A stretch of 64,000 nt of DNA from Variovorax paradoxus EPS (GCF_000184745.1 NC_014931.1:5456001-5520000); one strand, 5' to 3'; numbered from the stretch's first letter, positions 54,128 through 63,709 are shown. Numbers and translations: made by a program. Notes: a model not told the origin generated them from the sequence alone.

Positions 54128-55978
54128 ATGGAACACGCACCCGCCTGGCTGACCAGCAGCCTGATCTACCTGGGCGCCGCCGTGCTGGTGGTGCCGCTGT
54201 CGAAGTTCCTCGGGCTCGGCTCGATCATCGGCTACCTCGTGGCCGGCATCGCGATCGGCCCGTGGGGCCTCGGCCTCGTGTCCAGCGTCGAAGACGTGCT
54301 GCATTTCGCCGAGTTCGGCGTGGTGCTGATGCTGTTTCTTGTGGGCCTCGAACTCGAACCCAAGCGCCTCTGGAACCTGCGCCGCCCCATCTTCGGCTGG
54401 GGTGCGGCACAGGTGCTGAGCTGCGCCGCAGTGCTCTTCGCCGTGGGCTGCGCGCTCGGGGCTGAATGGCGTGTGTCGCTGGTGGCATCGCTGGGCCTCG
54501 CGCTCTCTTCCACCGCCATCGCGCTGCAGGTGTTCGGCGAACGCAACCTGCTGAAAACGCCGAGCGGCCAGGCCGGCTTCTCGATCCTTCTGTTCCAGGA
54601 CGTGGCGGCGATCCCGATCCTTGCACTGCTGCCGCTGCTGGCCGGTGCCACCGCCGCCGAGCATTCGCTCAGCGGGCTGGACCGCGCGCTCGAGGCGCTG
54701 AAGATCGTCGGCGTGATCGCCGGCATCATCCTCGGCGGCCGCCTCTTGCTGCGCCCCCTCCTGCGCTGGATCGCCCGCAGCAATACGCCCGAGATCTTCA
54801 CCGCCGCGGCGCTGCTGCTCGTGGTGGCCATCGCGGCGCTGATGCAACTGGTGGGCTTGTCGATGGCGCTCGGCGCCTTCCTCGCCGGCGTGCTGCTGGC
54901 CGAAAGCGAATACCGGCGCGAACTCGAGACCGACATCGAGCCCTTCAAGGGCTTGCTGCTCGGCCTTTTCTTCATCGCAGTGGGCATGTCGATCAACTTC
55001 GGCGTGCTGATCGCGAGCCCCTGGCTGATGGCCGCGCTGGTGATCGGCTTCATGGCCATCAAGCTGGTCGTGATCTACGCGCTCGCCAGGGCGATGGGCC
55101 TGGCCTACCAGGAGCGGCCGGTGTTCACGCTGCTGCTCGCGCAGGGCGGCGAGTTCGCGTTCGTGGTGTTCCAGGCAGCGGGGCCGGACGTGCTGCCGCC
55201 CGAGATCACATCGCTCCTGATCGGCGCGGTGGCGCTGTCGATGCTGCTGTCGCCGCTTCTCCTGGTGCTGCTCGACAAGTTCGTGCTGCCGCGCTACAGC
55301 CGCAACACCGGCCCGCAGCTGGAGGAAATTTCCGAGCAGCAGGACGCCAAGGTGCTGATCTGCGGCTTCGGCCGCTACGGCCAGATCGTCGGGCGCATGC
55401 TGATGTCGCAGGGCCTGCGCGTGACGGTGCTGGACCACGACGCCGACACCGTCGAGGGCCTGCGCCAGTTCGGCTTTCGGGTGTTCTATGGCGACGCGAC
55501 GCGCCTCGATCTGCTGCGCACCGCGGGCGCGGGATCGGCCAAGGCCATCGTGGTGGCGGTGGACGACATCGAGCAGTCGCTGGAAATCGTCGACCTCGTG
55601 AAGGAGAACTTCCCGCAGGCCCGGATCATTGCGCGGGCCCGCAATGTGACGCACCTGTTCCAGTTGCGCGACCGCGGCGTGACGGACGTCGAGCGCGAGG
55701 TGTTCGAGTCGTCCCTGCGCAGCGCGCGCGCCACGCTGGAGGCGCTGGGCTGGCCGGCGCACGAGGCGCGTGAGTCGACGATGCGGTTTCGCCGCCGGAA
55801 CATCAAGCTCAGCGACGAGATCTATCCGCACTACAAGGACCGGGCCAAGCTGATCGCGGCCAACAAGGCGGGTCGCCAGCAGTTCGAGGAGCAGATGGCG
55901 CGAGAGCGCGAGGAGCGGCAGCGCCGCTCGGGGCGCGATTGGGACCGGATCGACGAGAAGGAAGAGGCGGATTCGTAG
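54128..55978 (+). CDS. kefC: Glutathione-regulated potassium/proton antiporter KefC
   Basis: 616 residues: an N-terminal CPA2-type Na+/H+ exchanger domain with about 12 membrane helices (GLGSIIGYLVAGIAIGPWGL, VVLMLFLVGLELEPKRLWNL, FLAGVLLAESEYRRELETDI), then an RCK/TrkA-N domain starting VLICGFGRYGQIVGRMLMSQ with the Rossmann GxGxxG, and a charged C-terminal tail. It effluxes K+ to acidify the cytoplasm under electrophile stress, gated by glutathione adducts. Start ATG at 54128; co-transcribed with kefF. Confidence 0.92.
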   Translation: MEHAPAWLTSSLIYLGAAVLVVPLSKFLGLGSIIGYLVAGIAIGPWGLGLVSSVEDVLHFAEFGVVLMLFLVGLELEPKRLWNLRRPIFGWGAAQVLSCAAVLFAVGCALGAEWRVSLVASLGLALSSTAIALQVFGERNLLKTPSGQAGFSILLFQDVAAIPILALLPLLAGATAAEHSLSGLDRALEALKIVGVIAGIILGGRLLLRPLLRWIARSNTPEIFTAAALLLVVAIAALMQLVGLSMALGAFLAGVLLAESEYRRELETDIEPFKGLLLGLFFIAVGMSINFGVLIASPWLMAALVIGFMAIKLVVIYALARAMGLAYQERPVFTLLLAQGGEFAFVVFQAAGPDVLPPEITSLLIGAVALSMLLSPLLLVLLDKFVLPRYSRNTGPQLEEISEQQDAKVLICGFGRYGQIVGRMLMSQGLRVTVLDHDADTVEGLRQFGFRVFYGDATRLDLLRTAGAGSAKAIVVAVDDIEQSLEIVDLVKENFPQARIIARARNVTHLFQLRDRGVTDVEREVFESSLRSARATLEALGWPAHEARESTMRFRRRNIKLSDEIYPHYKDRAKLIAANKAGRQQFEEQMAREREERQRRSGRDWDRIDEKEEADS

Positions 55979-55993
55979 CCCGCCCTCCTGTCG

Positions 55994-56860
55994 TCAGCCT
56001 TCGAGTTTCAGCAGCCGGACGGCGTTGCCCTTCAATATCCCGGGCATCACCTCCGGCTTGAACCCTGCCGCCTCGAAGTCCTTCATCCAGCGGTCGGGCG
56101 TGATCAGCGGGTAGTCGCTGCCGAACAGGATGCGGTCCTTCAGCAGCGTGTTCGCGTACTGCACGAGCTGCTTCGGAAAGTACTTCGGGCTCCAGCCCGA
56201 GAGATCGATCCACACGTTGGGCTTGTGGGTGGCCACGCTCAGCGCCTCGTCCTGCCAGGGAAAGCTGGGGTGGGCCATGACGATCTGCATGTCGGGGAAG
56301 TCGATGGCCACGTCGTCCAGGTGCATCGGGTTGCTGTACTCCAGCCGCAATCCGCCGCCGCAGCGCATGCCCGAGCCGATGCCGCTGTGGCCGGTGTGAA
56401 AGATCGCCGGCAGGCCGTACTCGGCAATCACCTCGTAGATCGGCCATGCCATCTTGTCGTAGGGGTGGTAGCCCTGCACCGTCGGATGGAACTTGAAGCC
56501 CTTCACGCCGTGCTCCTCGATGAGCCGGCGGGCCTCGCGCGCGCCCATCTTTCCCTTGTGCGGATCGACGCTGCCGAAGGCAATCATCATGTCGCTGTTG
56601 TTTTTCGCGTGCTCGGCGATTTCCTCGTTCGGAATGCGGCGCCGGCCCATGTTCGACTCGGCATCGACCATGAACATCACCAGCCCGATCTTTCTTTCAC
56701 GGTAGTACGCCACGCTCTCGGCAATGGTCGGGCGGCCGCTGGAGCCGAAGTACTTGTCGGCGGCGCGGTCGTACTCCTCGCCGTAGTTGTCGAACGGATT
56801 CCAGCAACTCACTTCGGCGTGGGTGTGGATGTCGATGGCGATCAGGTTCCGGTGGTCCAT
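55994..56860 (-). CDS. Amidohydrolase family protein (amidohydrolase_2)
   Basis: The 288-residue TIM-barrel protein has metal-binding motifs IAIDIHTHAEVSCWNPFDNY (N-terminal HxH), FKFHPTVQGYHP, IFHTGHSGIGSG, VMAHPSFPWQDEAL and RILFGSDYPLITPDRW (late Asp). GGAGA lies before the ATG at 56860. Related proteins decarboxylate or hydrolyse aromatic acid ring products. It is divergent from the enoyl-CoA hydratase gene and may belong to the same catabolic cluster. Confidence 0.88.
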   Translation of the reverse strand: MDHRNLIAIDIHTHAEVSCWNPFDNYGEEYDRAADKYFGSSGRPTIAESVAYYRERKIGLVMFMVDAESNMGRRRIPNEEIAEHAKNNSDMMIAFGSVDPHKGKMGAREARRLIEEHGVKGFKFHPTVQGYHPYDKMAWPIYEVIAEYGLPAIFHTGHSGIGSGMRCGGGLRLEYSNPMHLDDVAIDFPDMQIVMAHPSFPWQDEALSVATHKPNVWIDLSGWSPKYFPKQLVQYANTLLKDRILFGSDYPLITPDRWMKDFEAAGFKPEVMPGILKGNAVRLLKLEG

Positions 56861-56913
56861 GTCGTGTCTCCGATGCGGGTAAATCCCTAGGATCCGAGGC
56901 ATTCAAATGCCTT

Positions 56914-56946
56914 GAGTTGATTATTTATCATAACCATAATTCGACT
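56914..56946. promoter_or_regulatory. Divergent promoter/operator of the aromatic-acid cluster
   Basis: An AT-rich imperfect palindrome, GAGTTGATTAT...ATAATTCGACTC, lies between the divergent amidohydrolase and enoyl-CoA hydratase genes. It is a plausible binding site for the MarR-type regulator encoded at the end of the cluster; that link is inference. Confidence 0.45.
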
Positions 56947-56963
56947 CACACTCAAACCCGATC

Positions 56964-57737
56964 ATGACCAATCCCGACCTCCAACTCGACATTCGCGACG
57001 ACGTCGCCATCGTTCGCCTCGCGCGCGGCGCCAAGCGCAATGCGCTGTCGGACGGCCTGATCCTCGCGTTGCGCGACACCTTCGAGCAACTGCCCCCCAC
57101 CGTGCGCGCCGCGGTGCTCGATGGCGAGGGCCCGCACTTCTGCGCCGGCCTCGACCTTTCTGAACTGAAAGAGCGCGACGCCGGCCAGGGCATGCAGCAC
57201 TCGCGCCTGTGGCACGCCGCCCTCGACCTGATCCAGCACGGCCCCGTGCCGGTGGTCGCGGCGCTGCACGGCGCGGTGGTCGGCGGCGGGCTCGAACTGG
57301 CAAGCGCCTGCCACATCCGCGTGGCCGACCGCTCCACCTTCTACGCGCTGCCCGAAGGTTCGCGCGGCATCTTCGTGGGCGGCGGCGGCTCGGTGCGCAT
57401 CCCCAAGCTGATCGGCGTGGCCCGCATGACCGACATGATGATGACCGGCCGCGTCTACAACGCGGAAGACGGCGAGCGCGCCAACTTCGCGCAGTACCTG
57501 GTCGACGAAGGCACGGCCTTCGACAAGGCCTTCGAGCTCGCCAAGCGCATCGCCACCAACGCGCCGCTCACCAACTACGCGCTGATGCACGCGCTGCCGC
57601 GCATCGCCGAACAGTCGGCCGACCACGGCTTCTTCACCGAGGCGCTGATGTCCGGCATCGTGCAGGCCGCGCCCGAAGCGAAGGAGCGCGTGCGCGATTT
57701 CCTCGAAGGCCGCGGCGCCAAGGTGAGCAAGGGATGA
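56964..57737 (+). CDS. Enoyl-CoA hydratase/isomerase family protein
   Basis: The 257-residue crotonase has the CoA oxyanion-hole motifs EGPHFCAGLDLSELKERD and LHGAVVGGGLELASACHIRV, with ALPEGSRGIFVGGGGSVRIP in the catalytic region. It acts on an enoyl-CoA, probably a CoA-activated cinnamate-type acid given the feruloyl-CoA synthase that overlaps its stop by 4 bp (ATGA). It could be a feruloyl-CoA hydratase-lyase or a beta-oxidation hydratase; this cannot be settled by eye. Confidence 0.9.
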   Translation: MTNPDLQLDIRDDVAIVRLARGAKRNALSDGLILALRDTFEQLPPTVRAAVLDGEGPHFCAGLDLSELKERDAGQGMQHSRLWHAALDLIQHGPVPVVAALHGAVVGGGLELASACHIRVADRSTFYALPEGSRGIFVGGGGSVRIPKLIGVARMTDMMMTGRVYNAEDGERANFAQYLVDEGTAFDKAFELAKRIATNAPLTNYALMHALPRIAEQSADHGFFTEALMSGIVQAAPEAKERVRDFLEGRGAKVSKG

Positions 57738-59587
57738 CCGCCATCCGCTACCGTCCGCTCGCGTTCGGCGTGACCCGCGCGGTACTGCGCGACGGCGCGC
57801 CGGGCACGCAGTACCTGCAGGCCGAGACACAGCTCGAGGCTTATCGCGAGCGCATGACCGACCGCCTCGCGCACTGGGCCGAACACGCACCCGACCGCAC
57901 CTTCATCGCCCGCCGCGAGCGGCTGGCCGACGGCAGCACCGGCGACTGGCTGCGTGTGTCCTACGCGCAGGCCCTGCAGGAAGCGCGCAGCATCGGACAG
58001 GCGTTGCTCGACCGCGGCCTCGATGCCGAGCGCCCGGTCGCGATCCTCAGCGAGAACGGCATCGAGCACGCGCTGCTCGCGCTCGGCTGCCTCTACGCGG
58101 GCGTTCCGTATTGCCCCGTGTCGCCGCCCTATTCGCTGGTGAGCCAGGACTTCGAGAAGCTGCGCCACGTGCTGGACACGCTCACGCCGGGCCTGGTGTT
58201 CGCCGCCGATGCAGCGCGCTACGGCCGCGCCATCGAAGCTGCCGTGCCGGCCGGCACCGAGGTCGTGCTCGCTGAAGGTCAGATCACGGGCCGCGCCACC
58301 ACGCGCTTCGACATGCTCGCGTCCACGCCGGCCACGCCCGCCATCGATGCCGCGATGCGCGCGACCGGACCCGACACCATCACCAAGTTCCTCTTCACCT
58401 CGGGCTCGACCAAGATGCCCAAGGCGGTGATCAACACGCACCGCATGTGGTGCGCCAACCAGCAGCAACTGCGCCAGTCGATTCCCGCGCTGGGCGACGA
58501 GCCGCCGGTGCTGGTCGACTGGCTGCCCTGGAACCACACCTTCGGCGGCAACCACAACGTGGGCATCGTGCTGGACAACGGCGGCACGCTCTACATCGAC
58601 GACGGCAAGCCCACGCCTGCGGGCATGGCCGAGACGCTGCGCAACCTGCGCGAGATTGCGCCCACCATCTACTTCAATGTGCCGACCGGCTTCGAGGCAA
58701 TCGCGAACGCGATGGAAACCGACGCGGTGCTGCGCCGCAACCTGCTGTCGCGCGTGAAGATGTTCTTCTACTCGGGCGCTGCGCTGTCGCAGCCGATCTG
58801 GGACAGCCTGCACAAGACGCAGGAGGCCGAGGTCGGCGAGCGCATCGTGATGGGCACGGGCCTGGGCATGACCGAGTCGGGCCCGTTCGCGCTCTACGTC
58901 ACCGGGCCTGAAGTGAAGTCGGGCGACATCGGCCTGCCCGCGGCCGGCATCGAAATCAAGCTGATCGAGGTCGACGGCAAGACCGAGGTGCGCTACCGCG
59001 GCCCCAACATCACGCCCGGCTACTGGCGCGCGCCCGATGCCACGGCCGAGGCCTTCGACGAAGAAGGCTTCTTCTCGACCGGCGACGCGGTGAAGTGGAT
59101 CGACGACGCGAACATCCACCGCGGCCTGCGCTTCGACGGCCGCATCGCCGAGGACTTCAAGCTCGCCACCGGCACCTTCGTGAGCGTGGGCCCGCTGCGC
59201 GCGAAGATCATCGCGGCCGGCGCGCCCTACGTGCAGGACGCGGTGCTGACCGGCATCAACCTGAAGGAAGTCGGCGCGCTGATCTTCCCGACGCAGAAGG
59301 TGCGGCAGCTCGCGGGGCTGGGTGCCGACGCCACGATGCAGCAGGTGCTCGAAAGCGCACCGGTCCAGGCGCACTTCCAGCAAGTGGCGAACGACCTGGC
59401 CGCCATGGGCACCGGCAGCGCGAACCGCATCGCGCGCCTGCACCTGATGGCCGAGCCGCCCTCCATCGACAAGGGCGAAGTGACCGACAAGGGCTCGATC
59501 AACCAGCGCGCCGTGCTCAAGCACCGCGCCGCGCTCGCCGACGCGATGCATGCGGGCACGCTGCCCTTCACGCTGACGCCCCGCTAA
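57734..59587 (+). CDS. fcs: Feruloyl-CoA synthase (AMP-binding acyl-CoA ligase)
   Basis: 617 residues. The AMP-binding P-loop reads TKFLFTSGSTKMPKAVINTH. LPWNHTFGGNHNVGIVLDNG with GGTLYIDDGKPTPAGMAE is characteristic of feruloyl-CoA synthases. MGTGLGMTESGPFALYVTG, STGDAVKWIDD and FDGRIAEDFKLATGTFVSVG are the adenylate and hinge motifs. It activates ferulate or related hydroxycinnamates with ATP and CoA. The start at 57734 overlaps the previous stop, implying translational coupling. Exact substrate is inferred from family resemblance. Confidence 0.88.
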   Translation: MTAIRYRPLAFGVTRAVLRDGAPGTQYLQAETQLEAYRERMTDRLAHWAEHAPDRTFIARRERLADGSTGDWLRVSYAQALQEARSIGQALLDRGLDAERPVAILSENGIEHALLALGCLYAGVPYCPVSPPYSLVSQDFEKLRHVLDTLTPGLVFAADAARYGRAIEAAVPAGTEVVLAEGQITGRATTRFDMLASTPATPAIDAAMRATGPDTITKFLFTSGSTKMPKAVINTHRMWCANQQQLRQSIPALGDEPPVLVDWLPWNHTFGGNHNVGIVLDNGGTLYIDDGKPTPAGMAETLRNLREIAPTIYFNVPTGFEAIANAMETDAVLRRNLLSRVKMFFYSGAALSQPIWDSLHKTQEAEVGERIVMGTGLGMTESGPFALYVTGPEVKSGDIGLPAAGIEIKLIEVDGKTEVRYRGPNITPGYWRAPDATAEAFDEEGFFSTGDAVKWIDDANIHRGLRFDGRIAEDFKLATGTFVSVGPLRAKIIAAGAPYVQDAVLTGINLKEVGALIFPTQKVRQLAGLGADATMQQVLESAPVQAHFQQVANDLAAMGTGSANRIARLHLMAEPPSIDKGEVTDKGSINQRAVLKHRAALADAMHAGTLPFTLTPR

Positions 59588-59609
59588 TTTCTTCCAGGAG
59601 ACAACACAC

Positions 59610-60374
59610 ATGAAGATCGAAGGACAAGCCGCCCTCGTCACCGGCGGCGCATCGGGCCTCGGCGAAGCCACTGCGCGAGAACTCGCGCGCCTGGGCGCCA
59701 AGGTCGCCGTGCTGGACCGAAACGCCGAGCTCGCAGAAAAGGTCACCGCGGAAATCGGCGGCATCGCCTGCGCCTGCGACATCACCGACACCGACAGCGT
59801 CACCGCCGCACTCGACAAGGCCGCGGCCGCGCATGGCCCCGCGCGCATCCTGATGAACGTCGCCGGCATCGGCAGCGCCAAGCGCATCGTCGGCAAGGAC
59901 GGCAACCCGGCACCGCTCGAAGACTTCGTGCGCGTGGTCAACATCAACCTCATCGGCGGCTACAACATGGCGCGCCTCTTCGCGGCACGCTGCGCCAAGC
60001 TCGACGCGCTCGACAACGGCGAGAAGGGCGTGATGCTCTTCACCGCTTCCGTCGCAGCCTTCGACGGGCAGGTCGGCCAGCAGGCCTACAGCGCCTCCAA
60101 GGGCGGCCTCGTAGGCATGACGCTGCCGATGGCGCGCGACCTCGCGCAGCACGCCATCCGCGTGTGCACCGTGGCGCCCGGACTCTTCGCCACGCCGCTG
60201 CTGCTGGAGCTTCCCGAAGCCGTGCAGCACTCGCTGGCCGCATCGATCCCGTTCCCGCCGCGCCTGGGCAAGCCTTCGGAGTTTGCCGAACTGGCCTGCC
60301 ACATCGTGACGAACGGCCACCTCAACGGCGAAGTGATTCGCCTCGATGGCGCGCTCCGCATGGCGCCGCGCTGA
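59610..60374 (+). CDS. SDR family NAD(P)-dependent 3-hydroxyacyl-CoA dehydrogenase-like
   Basis: The 254-residue short-chain dehydrogenase has the cofactor motif LVTGGASGLGEATARELARL, Asp after strand 2 (VAVLDRNAEL, NAD preference), NVAGIGSA and the active-site YSASKGGLVGM with Ser in FTASVAAFDG. It resembles type II 3-hydroxyacyl-CoA dehydrogenases (HSD17B10-like), which fits a beta-oxidation step on the CoA-activated side chain. AGGAG lies before the ATG. It is 22 bp after fcs. Confidence 0.9.
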   Translation: MKIEGQAALVTGGASGLGEATARELARLGAKVAVLDRNAELAEKVTAEIGGIACACDITDTDSVTAALDKAAAAHGPARILMNVAGIGSAKRIVGKDGNPAPLEDFVRVVNINLIGGYNMARLFAARCAKLDALDNGEKGVMLFTASVAAFDGQVGQQAYSASKGGLVGMTLPMARDLAQHAIRVCTVAPGLFATPLLLELPEAVQHSLAASIPFPPRLGKPSEFAELACHIVTNGHLNGEVIRLDGALRMAPR

Positions 60375-60409
60375 TTCCAGCCCCAGCAGCAAAAAACCGG
60401 AGACAAACC

Positions 60410-61402
60410 ATGACCAACCGACGTCAGTTCGTGAACATGCTCGGCGGCACAGCCGCCATCGGCGCCCTGCATCCCCTCGCCGCGCTCGCCCAACTGGTGC
60501 AGCAGCAGGTGAAGATCTACTACGGCTTCCCTGCCGGCAGCGCAGGCGACAGCGTGGCGCGCCGCGTGGCCGACAAGGTGGGCAACACGCCCTTCACCCA
60601 AACGAACCCGGTGGTCGAGAACAAGCCCGGCGCGGGCGGACGCATCGCGTTGGACACGCTCAAGACCTCGCCGGCCGACGGTTCGGTGCTGTGCCTCGCG
60701 CAGGCCTCGGCGCTGTCGATCTATCCGCACATCTACACCAAGCTGGCCTACACCATTCCGGACTTCGCACCGATTTCCATCGGCGCCGTGATGACGCACG
60801 GCCTGGCCGTCGGCCCGATGGTGCCGGCCAGCGTGAAGACGCTGAAGGACTACATCGCCTGGGCCAAGGCCAACCCCGGCCAGGCCAGCTACGGCTCGCC
60901 GGGCGCTGGCTCCACGCCGCACTTCCTGGGCGCGCTGCTCGGCCTGAGCACCGGCGCCGACCTGCGCCACGTGCCCTACCGCGGCTCGCTGCCCGGCATC
61001 AACGACGTGGTGGGCGGGCAGATCGCCTCGTGCGTGACGCCGGCGGGCGACTGCCTGCCCTTCGCCAAAGCCGGCAAGCTGCGCGTGCTCGCCACCTCGG
61101 GCGCACAACGCCCGGCCTACCTGCCCGATGTGCCGACCTTCACCGAACAGGGCTTCCCGGAGATCGTCGCCGACGAATGGTTCGGCTTCTTCGCGCCGGC
61201 GAAGACGCCCGCACCCGTCGTCAACGCCGCGAGCACCGCGATCCAGGCCGCGCTCAAGGACAAGGCCGTGGCCGACGGCTTGCTGTCGGTCGGGCTGATC
61301 GCGCATGGTTCCTCGCCCGAGGAGATGAAGAAGTCGCTGCAGGCGGAGTACGAACGTTGGGGTCCGCTGGTCAAGAAGATCGGCTTCACCGCCGAGTCCT
61401 GA
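60410..61402 (+). CDS. Bug-type tripartite tricarboxylate transporter substrate-binding protein
   Basis: The 330-residue periplasmic binding protein starts MTNRRQFVNMLGGTAAIGAL, with a possible twin-arginine-like signal ending near LAALAQ. Bug family motifs follow: KIYYGFPAGSAGDSVARRVA, VVENKPGAGGRIALDTLKTS and YGSPGAGSTPHFLGALLG. It probably captures an aromatic or carboxylic acid for uptake. No TctA/TctB membrane genes are adjacent, as is usual for the expanded Bug families of Comamonadaceae. Confidence 0.92.
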   Translation: MTNRRQFVNMLGGTAAIGALHPLAALAQLVQQQVKIYYGFPAGSAGDSVARRVADKVGNTPFTQTNPVVENKPGAGGRIALDTLKTSPADGSVLCLAQASALSIYPHIYTKLAYTIPDFAPISIGAVMTHGLAVGPMVPASVKTLKDYIAWAKANPGQASYGSPGAGSTPHFLGALLGLSTGADLRHVPYRGSLPGINDVVGGQIASCVTPAGDCLPFAKAGKLRVLATSGAQRPAYLPDVPTFTEQGFPEIVADEWFGFFAPAKTPAPVVNAASTAIQAALKDKAVADGLLSVGLIAHGSSPEEMKKSLQAEYERWGPLVKKIGFTAES

Positions 61403-61410
61403 AGCAGCCG

Positions 61411-63171
61411 ATGGATTACCGGCCCCGCCCCGAAGACGTCCGCTTTCTCCTGAACGCGGTGCTCGATGCGCCTGCGCGGCTGCAGGCGCTCGCGCCCTTC
61501 GCGGAGGTCGACGAGGCGCTGCAATCGCAGGTGCTCGACGAAGCCGCGCGCTTCGTCGGCGATGTCGTGGCGCCGATCAATCGCGAAGGCGACGAAATCG
61601 GCTGCCACTTCGACAAGGGCGAGGTCGTCTCGCCGCCGGGTTTCCGCGCGGCATACCAAGCCTTCGTCGATGGCGGCTGGCCCGCGCTCTCCGCCGCGAC
61701 GGAAGACGGCGGCCAGGGCCTGCCCTCGGTGCTCGAAGCCGTACTCTACGAATGGCTCAGCGCCGCGAACCACGGGCTCACGATGGCGCCGGGCCTGCTG
61801 CACGGCGCCTACGCTTGCATCAAGCACCATGGCAGCGACGAACTGAAGAGCCGCTACCTGCAGAAGATCGCGACCGGCGAATGGCTCGCCACCATGTGCC
61901 TCACCGAATCGCACGCGGGCAGCGATCTCGGCCAGGTGCGCACGCGCGCCGTGCCGCAGGCCGATGGCAGCTTTCGGGTGAGCGGCGGCAAGATCTTCAT
62001 CTCGGGCGGCGAACACGACCTGACGCCGAACATCGTTCATCTGGTGCTGTGCCGCTTGCCGGATGCGCCGGCCGGGCCGAAGGGCCTGTCGCTGGTGCTC
62101 ATGCCCAAGCTGCTGCCCGATGGCGCGCGCAACGCGGTGCACTGCGAGCGCATCGAGGAAAAGATGGGCCTGCATGGCAGCCCGACCTGCTCGATGCGCT
62201 TCGACGACGCCACCGGCTGGCTGGTCGGCGAAGCGGGCCGCGGCCTCGCCGCGATGTTCGTGATGATGAATTCGGCGCGACTGCATGTAGCGCTGCAAGG
62301 CATCGGCCTGCTCGACGCCGCCTGGCAGAAGGCCGACGCCTACGCAGCCGAGCGCCGCCAGATGCGCGCACCTGGCGCCGTGCCCGCGAACCGGGGCACG
62401 GAAGCGGCCGACCTGATCGCCGAGCACCCCGCCATCCGCCGCATCCTCGACACGCAGCGCGCCTGGATCGACGGCGCGCGCACCCTCGCCTACCGCAGCG
62501 CGCTGATGCTCGATGTGGCCGCGCACGACGCCGACCCCAAGGCCCGCGAGCGCGCGCAGCGCTGGTGCTCGCTGGTCACGCCGGTGCTCAAGGCGGCCTG
62601 CACGCACCAGGCCTTTCACGGCGCGAGCGAATGCCTGCAGGTGTTCGGCGGCCATGGCTACGTGCGCGAGTGGGGCATCGAGCAAGTGGTGCGCGACGCG
62701 CGCGTGACGATGATCTACGAGGGCACCAACGAGATCCAGGCGATCGACCTCCTGGTGCGCAAGGTGCTGCCGGACGGCGGCGCCGCGATGTCGGCCGTGC
62801 TGCTCGAACTGCGCGACACGCTCGATGCATCGCGCGAGGCCGACGCCGATGTGCAGCGCCGGCTTGCGCAATTGCGGTATCTCGGCACGACCATCGCGAT
62901 GTCCGCGCATGCCAACCCCGTGCTGCCGTACGAAGTGGCCGACGACTACCTGCGGGTGGTGATGCTCACGATGATGGCCTGGGCCTGGGCGCGCATCGAG
63001 GCAACGGACGAAAGCACCTCGGCAGGCCACGCCGGCCGGGTGCGAGCGGCTGCGGCTTTCCGCCGCTGGGTGCTGCCCGAGTTCGAGATGCGGCTGGGCA
63101 TCGTCAAGCGCGCCTGCGAAGGCATCGCCCTTTCGCACGCAGCGGCAGCAGCGGAAGGTGTCGCGCGGTAG
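61411..63171 (+). CDS. Acyl-CoA dehydrogenase
   Basis: The 586-residue enzyme is of the long acyl-CoA dehydrogenase type with an extra C-terminal domain. MDYRPRPEDVRFLLNAVLDA at the N-terminus, LATMCLTESHAGSDLGQVRT (FAD/substrate loop), FHGASECLQVFGGHGYVREW, and the catalytic base region TMIYEGTNEIQAIDLLVRKV. It introduces a double bond at the CoA ester of the side chain. It follows the Bug gene by 8 bp. The substrate is inferred to be a phenylpropanoid-CoA from context. Confidence 0.92.
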   Translation: MDYRPRPEDVRFLLNAVLDAPARLQALAPFAEVDEALQSQVLDEAARFVGDVVAPINREGDEIGCHFDKGEVVSPPGFRAAYQAFVDGGWPALSAATEDGGQGLPSVLEAVLYEWLSAANHGLTMAPGLLHGAYACIKHHGSDELKSRYLQKIATGEWLATMCLTESHAGSDLGQVRTRAVPQADGSFRVSGGKIFISGGEHDLTPNIVHLVLCRLPDAPAGPKGLSLVLMPKLLPDGARNAVHCERIEEKMGLHGSPTCSMRFDDATGWLVGEAGRGLAAMFVMMNSARLHVALQGIGLLDAAWQKADAYAAERRQMRAPGAVPANRGTEAADLIAEHPAIRRILDTQRAWIDGARTLAYRSALMLDVAAHDADPKARERAQRWCSLVTPVLKAACTHQAFHGASECLQVFGGHGYVREWGIEQVVRDARVTMIYEGTNEIQAIDLLVRKVLPDGGAAMSAVLLELRDTLDASREADADVQRRLAQLRYLGTTIAMSAHANPVLPYEVADDYLRVVMLTMMAWAWARIEATDESTSAGHAGRVRAAAAFRRWVLPEFEMRLGIVKRACEGIALSHAAAAAEGVAR

Positions 63172-63208
63172 ATTCCCAGCACTGCCTCGGCCGGTTACGC
63201 TCGGGGCC

Positions 63209-63700
63209 ATGCCTGCTCCCGCCAAGAAAACCTCCACGAAGAACGAGCCCGCTGCCTCCGCACCGGGTCGTTCGGACCGGCTCGATGCCCGCGTGCTCGA
63301 AACCCTGGTCGGCTACAACGCCCGCCGCGCCTGGCTGATCATCAGCAGCGTGTTTTCGGAGCGCATGGCGCCCTACGGGCTCAAGCAGATCGATTTCTCG
63401 GTGCTCTCGCTGCTGGCGCACAACCCGGGCGCCACCTCGCGGCAGCTGTGCACCACGCTCGACATCCTGCCGCCCAATCTCGTGAGCCTCGTGGCCACGC
63501 TGGACAGCCGGGGGCTCATCGAGCGCCGGCCGCATCCACATGACGGCCGGGCGGTGGGGCTGCATCTCACCTCCGCCGGGGAAGCGCTGGTACGGGACGC
63601 CGAGCAGACCGTGGTGCAGTTGGAGGCCGACGCCAGCGCGCAGCTCACGGCGCGCGAGCGCGAGACGCTGATCAAGCTGCTGCAGAAGATCTATCTCTGA
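63209..63700 (+). CDS. MarR family transcriptional regulator
   Basis: The 163-residue protein has a disordered basic start and the MarR winged helix: LKQIDFSVLSLLAHNPGATS, RQLCTTLDILPPNLVSLVAT, LDSRGLIERRPHPHDGRAVG (wing). MarR proteins repress catabolic genes until bound by an aromatic ligand or CoA thioester. It closes the cluster and may control the divergent promoter near 56.9 kb. Start ATG at 63209. Confidence 0.9.
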   Translation: MPAPAKKTSTKNEPAASAPGRSDRLDARVLETLVGYNARRAWLIISSVFSERMAPYGLKQIDFSVLSLLAHNPGATSRQLCTTLDILPPNLVSLVATLDSRGLIERRPHPHDGRAVGLHLTSAGEALVRDAEQTVVQLEADASAQLTARERETLIKLLQKIYL

Positions 63701-63709
63701 GAAAGACCC

